Source of the DNA: Butyricimonas sp. Marseille-P3923
GTDB taxonomy: Bacteria > Bacteroidota > Bacteroidia > Bacteroidales > Marinifilaceae
DNA length: 64,000 nt
Direction: 5' to 3'
NCBI RefSeq assembly: GCF_900184685.1
Contig: NZ_FXXL01000004.1
Span: 395,843 to 459,842, forward strand
Shown in pieces: positions 35,635-43,009 of the stretch (positions are counted from its first letter, which is position 1; every line of letters starts with the position of its first letter). The position numbers and the translations under genes are program-made. The notes under the pieces were generated by a model, which was given only the letters and a program-made list of their open reading frames with translations, searched no databases and was not told the DNA's origin.

Positions 35635-38289
35635 ATGAAACAAATTGTTGTCGTTTACCTGTTCACGTTGCTGGTGTGCGCTTGTGAGAGGGAAGAACAT
35701 TTTATAACCGATGCCGTCTACCGTGAAATGGTAGAGGTCGATTTTCAACAGAAAAAAGCCGTGTTCGGGGAGGCTGACACGGTACTGTTCGACGTGTTTA
35801 ATACCGAAATGACTCTTGCGGAGCGGGAGGCGTTGACTTTCCTCTACGCTTATTCGCCGCTCATTGATATTTCCTTGTCGGGCGGGGAGTTCTTGCTTGA
35901 CAACGTGCGTCTGGCATTTCGGGCACGTGAAGAGATGCCGTGGGGAGAAACGATACCGGAACATATTTTCCGGCATTTCGTGCTTCCGGTGCGGGGAGGT
36001 AAAGAGAATCTTGATACGGCAAGGGCAGTGTTTTTCAATGAACTGAAAGAACGGGTTGCCGCTTGCGGGAACATGGAGCGGGCGGCGTTGGAGGTGAATC
36101 ACTGGTGTCACGAGAACGTGATTTATCGACCGACGAATGCGCGCACGTCTTCGCCTCTTGCCACGAGGCAGCGGGCTTACGGGCGGTGCGGGGAAGAGTC
36201 CGTGTTCGCTCTGGCGGCATTGCGTGCAGTGGGGATTCCCGCGCGGCAGATATACACGCCCCGTTGGGCGCATTGCGATGATAATCACGCGTGGATAGAG
36301 GTTTGGATAGACGGGGAATGGAAGTACTTGGGGGCATGCGAGCCGGAACCGAGGTTGAATATTGCGTGGTTTACCTTGCCCGTGCAGCGAGCGATGTACG
36401 TGGAGGCGGAAGTGTTCGGGAAATACGAGGGAGACGAGGAGAGCGTGTCGATGAACGAGAACAGTTCGGCTGTAAACGTGACTTCCCGTTACACTCGTGC
36501 GGCGAGAACCGTGGTGCAGGTGAAAGACACGGCGGGGAATCCCGTGGAAAACGCTAAAGTGGAATACAAGATATTTAATTACGGGGAGTTCTATCCAGTG
36601 GTGACGCTCCATTCCGATGCGCGGGGAGAAACGCACCTGACGTTGGGAGTGGGGGATGTCGTGGTTTGGGCAAGTCGGGACGCTCGCTTCGGGGTGGTGC
36701 GGTTCCCCGTGAACGAACGGGACACGCTCGTGGTGACATTGGATAAGCGGGAGGGGGAACTCTTCTCCGCTGAATTTGAGTTGGTTCCGCCCGTGCAGCG
36801 GGATATCGAGGCGTTGACTTCGGCGGGGGAGAGAGCCGAAAACGATTGTCGTTTCGTGTGCGAGGATTCTATCCGGGATGCTTATGTTGCCACTTTTATG
36901 ACACCCAGAGAGGCGTACCGCGTGGCGACGGAATTGGGCGTCGACACCGCTCGTTTTGCCCGGTATATAAATGTTGCGCGAGGCAATTACCGGGAGATAG
37001 AACGCTTGTTCCGCTTGTCGGGGGATAAGGAACGGGCGATGGCGCTGCTGGATGTCGTGGCGGAGAAAGATTTGCAGGATACCCCCGCTGACGTGTGGCT
37101 CGACCATTTGGAAGGGACGAGGGATTTCGAGGAGGATGCCCTTTTCCGGGACTACGTGTTGAACCCGCGGGTTCAGAATGAATTGATAACGGCTTTCCGG
37201 CAACCGATTCGGGCGGCGTTGGCACGTGAAGGGGTACTCTCGGGCGAGGATACTCTCGGGCGACGTGCTATGGCGGAACGGTTGTTGCGATATATCGAGC
37301 GAACGCGAATCGTGAACTATCCCGCCAAGGTGGCTACCCCGCCTGTCGGGGTTTTGAGGGCGGGAGTGACTGATGGGCTTTCCCGGGATATTTTCTTCGT
37401 GGCGCTTTGCCGTACGGTGGGGATTCCGGCTAGATTGGGGGCAGTTTCCGGTAAGGCGGAATGTTGTCTGGACGATATGTGGTACACGGTGAATTTTGCC
37501 TCGGACCAAGCCATGCCGAAAGGGAAACTTATGCTCTATTACCCCGGTGCTCCTGTCGGGGACCCGAAATATTTCTTGAACTTCACGATCGGGAAGCTCG
37601 AGAACGGCGGGGTACGCGTGATTGACTTGGGAAGTAATGCCGATGTCGATATGGGGGCAGGCGCTTCTTACAGTAAGATATTCGCCGCTCCCGTGGAACT
37701 GGAAGCGGGTTATTACACGCTCTCTACCGGTAATAGACGGAGTGATGGGGCGGTGATGGCGGGATTGACAACCTTTCGCGTGGAAGCGGGTGAACAGACT
37801 GATGTCGAGTTGCGGATTCTTCCCGTGACGGAACGGGTGGAGTTGGCGGGACACGTTGCGTTGCCCTTGGCGTTCACGCCGGAGGGGGCAATGTCACCGA
37901 GGGACATATTTTTGCCCCGGCAAGGCTACACGGCTATCGCGGTGGTGGAAGCCGATAAGGAACCGACCAATCATCTGTTGCGTGACATGGGCAGTATAAA
38001 GGACGAGTTGGAACGATTGGGTGTCCCGCTCTATGTCGTGTTTAAAGATAAGGATAACTTGCAAAAATTCCGTCCTTCCGATTTTCGTCCGTTCCCCGCG
38101 GTGATACGCTGGGGGCATGACAGCGACGGGAAGTTGCTCCGGCGTCTGGCAGAAGGATTGCAACTCCGTGACACGGATAATCTTCCGTTAGTAGTTCTCG
38201 TGAATGACAAGGGAGAAGTGGCTTTCGTGTCAAGAGGGTATCGCGTGGGATTGGGTACACAGATTATGAACGTGATGAACCGGAAATGA
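35635..38289 (+). CDS. Large lipoprotein with two transglutaminase-like folds and a Cys-less redoxin-like end
   Basis: About 884 residues from the start chosen (signal ending LVCACERE). The first transglutaminase-like core has the Cys in AYGRCGEESVFALAALRAVGIPAR and His/Asp in DDNHAWIEVWIDG. A carboxypeptidase-regulatory-like beta domain follows (VQVKDTAGNPVENAKVEYKI). A second core, SRDIFFVALCRTVGIPARLG, aligns with the first but lacks the nucleophilic Cys. The last 130 residues resemble a thioredoxin-like fold without Cys pair (NLPLVVLVNDKGEVAFVSRG). The role may be peptide hydrolysis or binding. The GNAT gene starts inside its stop codon. GC content appears higher than in the islands. Confidence 0.85.
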   Translation: MKQIVVVYLFTLLVCACEREEHFITDAVYREMVEVDFQQKKAVFGEADTVLFDVFNTEMTLAEREALTFLYAYSPLIDISLSGGEFLLDNVRLAFRAREEMPWGETIPEHIFRHFVLPVRGGKENLDTARAVFFNELKERVAACGNMERAALEVNHWCHENVIYRPTNARTSSPLATRQRAYGRCGEESVFALAALRAVGIPARQIYTPRWAHCDDNHAWIEVWIDGEWKYLGACEPEPRLNIAWFTLPVQRAMYVEAEVFGKYEGDEESVSMNENSSAVNVTSRYTRAARTVVQVKDTAGNPVENAKVEYKIFNYGEFYPVVTLHSDARGETHLTLGVGDVVVWASRDARFGVVRFPVNERDTLVVTLDKREGELFSAEFELVPPVQRDIEALTSAGERAENDCRFVCEDSIRDAYVATFMTPREAYRVATELGVDTARFARYINVARGNYREIERLFRLSGDKERAMALLDVVAEKDLQDTPADVWLDHLEGTRDFEEDALFRDYVLNPRVQNELITAFRQPIRAALAREGVLSGEDTLGRRAMAERLLRYIERTRIVNYPAKVATPPVGVLRAGVTDGLSRDIFFVALCRTVGIPARLGAVSGKAECCLDDMWYTVNFASDQAMPKGKLMLYYPGAPVGDPKYFLNFTIGKLENGGVRVIDLGSNADVDMGAGASYSKIFAAPVELEAGYYTLSTGNRRSDGAVMAGLTTFRVEAGEQTDVELRILPVTERVELAGHVALPLAFTPEGAMSPRDIFLPRQGYTAIAVVEADKEPTNHLLRDMGSIKDELERLGVPLYVVFKDKDNLQKFRPSDFRPFPAVIRWGHDSDGKLLRRLAEGLQLRDTDNLPLVVLVNDKGEVAFVSRGYRVGLGTQIMNVMNRK

Positions 38290-38747
38290 TGCAGATAAAT
38301 ATATGCGCTTTTGATGTAGAGGACGCGGAAGCGGTGTCCCGTTTGATTAGGAAAAATCTCGTGGAGGTGAATAGCCGGGATTATGACGGTGCGGTGATTG
38401 ATTACATGTGTCGTTTGTTTTCTCCGGCGTACCTGCGGGAGTTGACCGCCGGACGTGTCATGTTCGTGGCGGAGGTGAATGGTGTCGTGTCGGGTACTGT
38501 CGGGTTGGAGGGGGATGAGGTATGTGCCCTTTACGTGGCGCCGGATGCTCACGGGCAGGGGATTGGCGAGCGGTTGATGCGACACGCGGAAGAGGTCGCC
38601 TTGGAGCGGAATATTCACGTGCTGCATTTGTCGGCAAGTCTTACGGCTGTCGGTTTTTACGAGAAGATGGGATATGTCGCCCGGGAAAGGGAGGAATCCG
38701 AGTATTTCGGTCCCGCTTATCTCATGACGAAATTAATTGAAAATTGA
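38286..38747 (+). CDS. GNAT-family N-acetyltransferase
   Basis: A 153-residue cytoplasmic acetyltransferase. The acetyl-CoA loop is visible as VAPDAHGQGIGERLMRHAEEVA, followed by LHLSASLTAVGFYEKMGYV. Start overlaps the stop of the large lipoprotein gene (ATGATG at 38286), so it is translated from the same message; the Met 3 bp later is equally possible. Substrate unknown. Its last codons are part of the terminator stem downstream. Confidence 0.9.
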   Translation: MMQINICAFDVEDAEAVSRLIRKNLVEVNSRDYDGAVIDYMCRLFSPAYLRELTAGRVMFVAEVNGVVSGTVGLEGDEVCALYVAPDAHGQGIGERLMRHAEEVALERNIHVLHLSASLTAVGFYEKMGYVAREREESEYFGPAYLMTKLIEN

Positions 38748-38799
38748 AAACGAGAAAACGACATCTCTTTTCGAGGCTCTCTTGTTTCAACTTTCAATT
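38735..38799 (+). terminator. Long AT-rich terminator-like inverted repeat
   Basis: aattgaaaattgaaaac (38735-38751) pairs with gtttcaactttcaatt (38784-38799) with small mismatches. The left arm is an 8-bp word (attgaaaa) repeated twice and overlaps the end of the acetyltransferase gene. Confidence 0.6.
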
Positions 38800-38857
38800 G
38801 AATTCCGTACATTAGACGCCTCTTTTGTGGAATTTTGTATGTGTTAATTTATATATT

Positions 38858-40009
38858 ATGAAAGAAAAGTCTGTTAGTGTAAAGGCTTTATTGCCTGTGT
38901 TATTCGGGTTCTTCATCATGGGATTTTGTGACGTGGTGGGAATTTCCGTCGGTTTTGTAAAGAAAGATTTTCAATTGAGTGAAACGGTGGCGAATTTTCT
39001 TCCCTCTATGGTGTTCCTGTGGTTTTTGTTGCTGGCTGTCCCCGCGGCAATACTGATGAACCGTATCGGGCGGAAACGAACTGTGTTGGTGAGTATGTTT
39101 ATTACTATCGTGGGAATGTTGATTCCTTTCGTCGATTACAACATGATTACCTGTTTCGTGGCGTTTGCCCTTTTGGGAATCGGTAACACGATCCTGCAAG
39201 TGTCGTTAAACCCGCTTTTGACAAATGTCGTTAAAGGTAATGTGCTTGCCAGTTCGCTCACGGCGGGACAAGTACTTAAAGCGGTTTCCTCGTTCTGCGG
39301 ACCTTTTATCGCTGCTTTTGCCGCTTCCGTACTGGGGAATTGGCAGTATCTGTTCCCGATATTTGCGGGATTGACACTCTTGTCGACGTTCTGGCTTATG
39401 GCGGTGCATATCCGGGAAGAGGCTCCGGAACAAGCGTCTTCATGGGGTGCGACGTTCGGGTTGTTGAAGGACAGGACGATTTTCCTGCTGTTTCTCGGAA
39501 TCGTGTTCGTGGTAGGTGTCGACGTGGGTACGAATATGGTTGCTCCCAAGTTATTGATAGAACGATGCGGTTTTACCGAGATCGAGTCCGCAGTGGGTCC
39601 GAGCACTTATTTCGCATTCCGTACTATCGGTGCGTTTATCGGTACGTTCTTGTTGGCACGCGTGGCGGGTAACAAGTATTTCCGGGTGAATATCCTCGTG
39701 GCTATTGCCGGATTGCTCGTGTTATTCTTTGTCAGCGGACAATACGCTATCCTCGCTTTGATCGCCTTGATAGGTTTCACCTGTTCCAGTATATTCTCGC
39801 TCGTGTTCTCCATGGCTATTCAAGCACGTCCGGAGAAAGCGAACGAAATATCGGGTCTTATGGTTACCGGAATCTTCGGGGGAGCCGTGGTGCCGCCGCT
39901 TATGGGATATCTTACCGACCTGCTCGGTAGTCAGGCTGGGTCGCTTTTCGTGATCCTCGGTTGCCTCTGCTACCTGCTTTACTGCTCGTTCGGGATAAAA
40001 ACTAAATAA
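38858..40009 (+). CDS. MFS transporter, FucP-like sugar permease group
   Basis: An inner-membrane transporter of about 383 residues from the start MKEKSVSVKALLPVLFGFF; the ATG at 38858 replaces an upstream non-ATG start because it begins just before the first helix. Twelve helices are expected, with the loop motif MNRIGRKRTVLVSM between helices 2 and 3. The pattern recalls Bacteroidota sugar/H+ symporters. The next gene is a ROK-type kinase, so import and phosphorylation of a hexose or amino sugar is a plausible pairing. Confidence 0.85.
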   Translation: MKEKSVSVKALLPVLFGFFIMGFCDVVGISVGFVKKDFQLSETVANFLPSMVFLWFLLLAVPAAILMNRIGRKRTVLVSMFITIVGMLIPFVDYNMITCFVAFALLGIGNTILQVSLNPLLTNVVKGNVLASSLTAGQVLKAVSSFCGPFIAAFAASVLGNWQYLFPIFAGLTLLSTFWLMAVHIREEAPEQASSWGATFGLLKDRTIFLLFLGIVFVVGVDVGTNMVAPKLLIERCGFTEIESAVGPSTYFAFRTIGAFIGTFLLARVAGNKYFRVNILVAIAGLLVLFFVSGQYAILALIALIGFTCSSIFSLVFSMAIQARPEKANEISGLMVTGIFGGAVVPPLMGYLTDLLGSQAGSLFVILGCLCYLLYCSFGIKTK

Positions 40010-40014
40010 TTTTT

Positions 40015-40067
40015 GATTGACGATTTATGATTTTCGATTCTCATGTTGTAGTCATAAATCGTCAGTC
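40015..40067 (+). terminator. Perfect 13-bp inverted repeat between the MFS and ROK genes
   Basis: tgacgatttatga (40018-40030) pairs with tcataaatcgtca (40052-40064); a 16-bp stem with one mismatch counting the outer bases. No long T tract follows. It may weaken read-through from the transporter into the kinase gene. Confidence 0.55.
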
Positions 40068-40090
40068 TTAAATCATAAATATAGAAAGTT

Positions 40091-41185
40091 ATGTACCAGT
40101 TTGATAAAAGAATAGTGATGACGTTGGATGCCGGGGGTACGAATTTCGTGTTCTCTGCCATACAGTCCAACGCGGAAATCGTGACGCCGCTCACGTTGCC
40201 TTCCAACGGGGGGGATTTGGATAAATGCCTTGCGACGATGGTCACGGGGTTCTCCGCAATCAAGGAGAAGTTGCCGGAAGCTCCCGTGGCAATCAGTTTT
40301 GCTTTTCCCGGCCCGGCGGATTACGTGAACGGGATTATCGGTGATTTGAAAAATTTGCCGGCATTTCAAGGGGGAGTGGCGTTAAAAGCCTTTTTGGAAC
40401 GGGAGTTTGGTATACCCGTGTTTATTAATAATGACGGTGATCTTTTCGCTTACGGGGAGGCGTTGGCGGGAGCCTTGCCGGAGGTGAACCGGATATTGCA
40501 GGAAGCGGGCAAAAACAAGGTGTACAAGAATCTGATCGGCATCACGCTGGGAACCGGGTTCGGGGGTGGTGTCGTGCGGGATCGGGAACTGTTTCTCGGG
40601 GATAATGGTGCTGCCGCCGAGGTATGGGTACTGCGTGACAAGCGGGAACCCCGTTACGGCGTGGAGGAGGGTATCTCCATACGGGCTATTCGGCGGGGAT
40701 ACGCTCGTTTGTCGGGCGACACACGTGATTTGACACCGAAAGATATATTCGATATTGCCGAGGGTACGCTTGACGGGGATGCGGAGGCGGCACGTGAGGC
40801 TTTCGCCCGTTCCGGGGAAGTGCTCGGGGAAGCTATCGCCTCGATGAACGCTGTGATTGACGGTGTTGTCGTGATCGGTGGCGGTATTATCGCGGCTCAT
40901 AAGTATCTGATGCCTGCCGTCATGCGGGAGTTGAACGGAAGTTTGTGCATGTATGACGGCTCCCCGGTCGATCGCATGGAAATGAAGGCTTTCTTCTTGG
41001 ATGACCCGGCGGATCGTGAGGCATTTCTTGCCCCGACGACCCGGCAGATTATCATTCCGGGTACGACGGAAACGGTGGATTACGATCCCGTGAAACGTGC
41101 TGCCGTGGTGATAACGAGATTGGGTACAAGCAAGGCAATCGCTTTCGGGGCGTATGCTTTCGCGTTGAATGAACTGGATAAATGA
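40091..41185 (+). CDS. ROK-family sugar kinase-like protein
   Basis: A 364-residue cytoplasmic protein. The phosphate-1 loop TLDAGGTNFVFSAI is near the start, the catalytic-type VFINNDGDLFAYGEAL is near residue 120, and ITLGTGFGGGVVRDRELF follows near 155. The ROK zinc motif CxCGxxGC is not present, as in some Bacteroidota members. It probably phosphorylates the sugar brought in by the adjacent MFS transporter. Strong terminator downstream. Confidence 0.85.
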   Translation: MYQFDKRIVMTLDAGGTNFVFSAIQSNAEIVTPLTLPSNGGDLDKCLATMVTGFSAIKEKLPEAPVAISFAFPGPADYVNGIIGDLKNLPAFQGGVALKAFLEREFGIPVFINNDGDLFAYGEALAGALPEVNRILQEAGKNKVYKNLIGITLGTGFGGGVVRDRELFLGDNGAAAEVWVLRDKREPRYGVEEGISIRAIRRGYARLSGDTRDLTPKDIFDIAEGTLDGDAEAAREAFARSGEVLGEAIASMNAVIDGVVVIGGGIIAAHKYLMPAVMRELNGSLCMYDGSPVDRMEMKAFFLDDPADREAFLAPTTRQIIIPGTTETVDYDPVKRAAVVITRLGTSKAIAFGAYAFALNELDK

Positions 41186-41194
41186 GTTTATAAG

Positions 41195-41273
41195 GTTTAT
41201 AAAGTTCATAAGGTTAATAAAGTTTATAACATGACATAAGCTTGTAAATCTTATGAACTTTATAAACTTTTTT
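41195..41273 (+). terminator. Intrinsic terminator after the ROK gene
   Basis: gtttataaagttcataag (41195-41212) pairs perfectly over 18 bp with cttatgaactttataaac (41250-41267), followed by six T. The left flank is a run of five 9-bp units of the type gtttataag. Confidence 0.85.
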
Positions 41274-41274
41274 G

Positions 41275-41282
41275 TATATTTG
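41275..41282 (+). promoter_or_regulatory. -7 box for glnA
   Basis: TATATTTG lies right after the T tract of the ROK terminator. A start near 41289 would give a leader of about 138 nt containing the mini-ORF at 41317. No TTG at the proper distance is evident. Confidence 0.45.
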
Positions 41283-41316
41283 GAACGAACAAGAATTGTA
41301 AACTAGAAGAGAGTAC

Positions 41317-41340
41317 ATGAACCCTGATTACTTTTTCTGA
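41317..41340 (+). other. Leader mini-ORF that repeats the first codons of glnA
   Basis: ATG AAC CCT GAT TAC TTT TTC TGA encodes MNPDYFF and stops. Its first 16 bases are identical to the start of glnA (41427-41442), 110 bp downstream. A purine-rich agaagagag precedes it. It may be a short leader peptide or the footprint of a duplication at the glnA start. Translation is not shown. Confidence 0.4.
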
Positions 41341-41426
41341 CGTTACTTCCCGGGTAAAGTTGTCGTGATCCCGCGACCGCTCTTTTCATTTTTTATTCTG
41401 AATTTTAATTTCTAAATTATATATTT

Positions 41427-42932
41427 ATGAACCCTGATTACTCGTTGAACCCGCACGTTCTGGCGCGGTATCTACAAAAAGAACCGAAGAATTTTACCAA
41501 GGAGGACATCATTCGTTACGTGAGAGAGAATGATATAGAGATGATAAACTTCCGCTACCCCGGGGCGGACGGACGATTGAAGACATTAAACTTTATTATT
41601 AACAGTATCGAGCATCTTGACAATATCCTTACTTGTGGCGAACGAGTGGACGGATCGAGTCTTTTCCCTTATATAGAGGCGGGTTCGAGCGACCTCTACG
41701 TGTTGCCCCGCTATCGCACGGCGTTCCTCAACCCTTTCAGCCAGATCCCGGCGGTAGATATTCTTTGCAGTTTTTACACGAAGGACGGCAAACCTCTCGA
41801 AATGTCGCCCGAGTACACCATGCGCAAGGCTCACGAGGCGTTACGGCAGGTAACGGGTATGGAATACGAGGTGATGGGAGAGTTGGAATACTACGTGGTA
41901 ACCGAGGTGGAGAGTTATTTCGATATACCTGACCAGCGCGGGTATCACGAGTCGATGCCTTTCTGCAAAGGTCAGGAGTTGCGCGAGTTGGCAATGAAGT
42001 ACATCGCTTCTACCGGGGGATTGATCAAGTACGGGCATTCCGAGGTGGGTAATTTCACGCTTGACTGCCAGTCGTACGAACAGAACGAGATCGAGTTCCT
42101 GCCTACCCGTATGGAAGACGCCGCCGATCAGTTGATAATTGCCAAATGGATACTCCGCACGCTGGCACACGAGTACGGGGTAGACTTGACATTTGCCCCG
42201 AAAATTACCGTGGGTAAAGCCGGTAGCGGTTTGCACATCCACACCCGTTTGAGCAAGGACGGCAAAAACGCCATGGTAGAAAACGGTAAGTTGACGGACA
42301 ATGCCTTGAAGGCGATTGCCGGGTATCTTGAGCTTGCGCCTTCGTTGACCGCTTTCGGGAACACGAACCCGACGTCGTATCTTCGGCTGGTGCCTCATCA
42401 AGAGGCGCCCACGAATATCTGCTGGGGAGATCGCAATCGTTCCGTGCTCGTGCGCGTACCGCTCGGTTGGACTAGCGGGGCGACACACATGATGCGTGAT
42501 GCCAACCCGCTGGAACGCGTGGAAGAACATGATTACAGTAACAAACAAACGGTGGAATTTCGTTGTCCGGACGGTTCGGCAGACGTTTATCTTTTGATTG
42601 CCGGACTCGCCGTTGCCGCCCGCCACGGTTTCGAGATGAAAAATGCTTTACAATATGCCCGTGAGCGTTACGTGGACGTGAATATTTTCGACGATGCCAA
42701 CAAGGCGATAGCTGATAGGTTGAGCCATCTACCTACTTCTTGTCACGAGTCGGCACTCTGTCTTGAACAACAGCGCACCGTTTACGAGGAATATGGCGTG
42801 TTCGCTCCCGCTCTGATTGATGGTCTGATCGCCTCGCTTCGGAAATTCAACGATGCTGATCTCCGTGAACAACTCAAAAACGAGGATATCTCCGTGGAGG
42901 AATTGGTAGAGAAATATTATTATTGCGGGTAG
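41427..42932 (+). CDS. glnA: Glutamine synthetase
   Basis: A 501-residue cytoplasmic glutamine synthetase that makes glutamine from glutamate, ammonia and ATP. The beta-grasp domain (about 20-115: MINFRYPGADGRLKTLNFII) is followed by the catalytic domain with MGELEYYVVTE (metal site), GSGLHIHTRLSK (ATP and substrate site), NTNPTSYLRLVPHQEAPTN and VEFRCPDGSA. Length fits the group of class I-like enzymes in Bacteroidota. It forms its own unit, between two strong terminators. The leader contains a mini-ORF that copies its first five codons. Confidence 0.95.
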   Translation: MNPDYSLNPHVLARYLQKEPKNFTKEDIIRYVRENDIEMINFRYPGADGRLKTLNFIINSIEHLDNILTCGERVDGSSLFPYIEAGSSDLYVLPRYRTAFLNPFSQIPAVDILCSFYTKDGKPLEMSPEYTMRKAHEALRQVTGMEYEVMGELEYYVVTEVESYFDIPDQRGYHESMPFCKGQELRELAMKYIASTGGLIKYGHSEVGNFTLDCQSYEQNEIEFLPTRMEDAADQLIIAKWILRTLAHEYGVDLTFAPKITVGKAGSGLHIHTRLSKDGKNAMVENGKLTDNALKAIAGYLELAPSLTAFGNTNPTSYLRLVPHQEAPTNICWGDRNRSVLVRVPLGWTSGATHMMRDANPLERVEEHDYSNKQTVEFRCPDGSADVYLLIAGLAVAARHGFEMKNALQYARERYVDVNIFDDANKAIADRLSHLPTSCHESALCLEQQRTVYEEYGVFAPALIDGLIASLRKFNDADLREQLKNEDISVEELVEKYYYCG

Positions 42933-42947
42933 AGGAGGAAAGGTAAA

Positions 42948-43006
42948 AACTAAAAGCTAAAAGTTGAGAATAGGAATATACTTTTAGCTTTTAGTTCTTA
43001 TTTTTT
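42948..43006. terminator. Bidirectional terminator between glnA and the M3 peptidase
   Basis: aactaaaagctaaaag (from 42948) pairs perfectly over 16 bp with cttttagcttttagtt (to 42997), with a T-rich run on the right and A run on the left. It ends both convergent genes. The arms are an 8-bp word (ctaaaagc) repeated twice. Confidence 0.85.
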
Positions 43007-43009
43007 AAC

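Noticed and set aside
35620..37854. Open frame of 744 codons on the minus strand opposite the transglutaminase-like gene
   Set aside because: It has no recognisable domain, is rich in His, Arg and Pro as expected for an antisense shadow of a GC-biased gene, and the plus-strand gene has signal, motifs and promoter.
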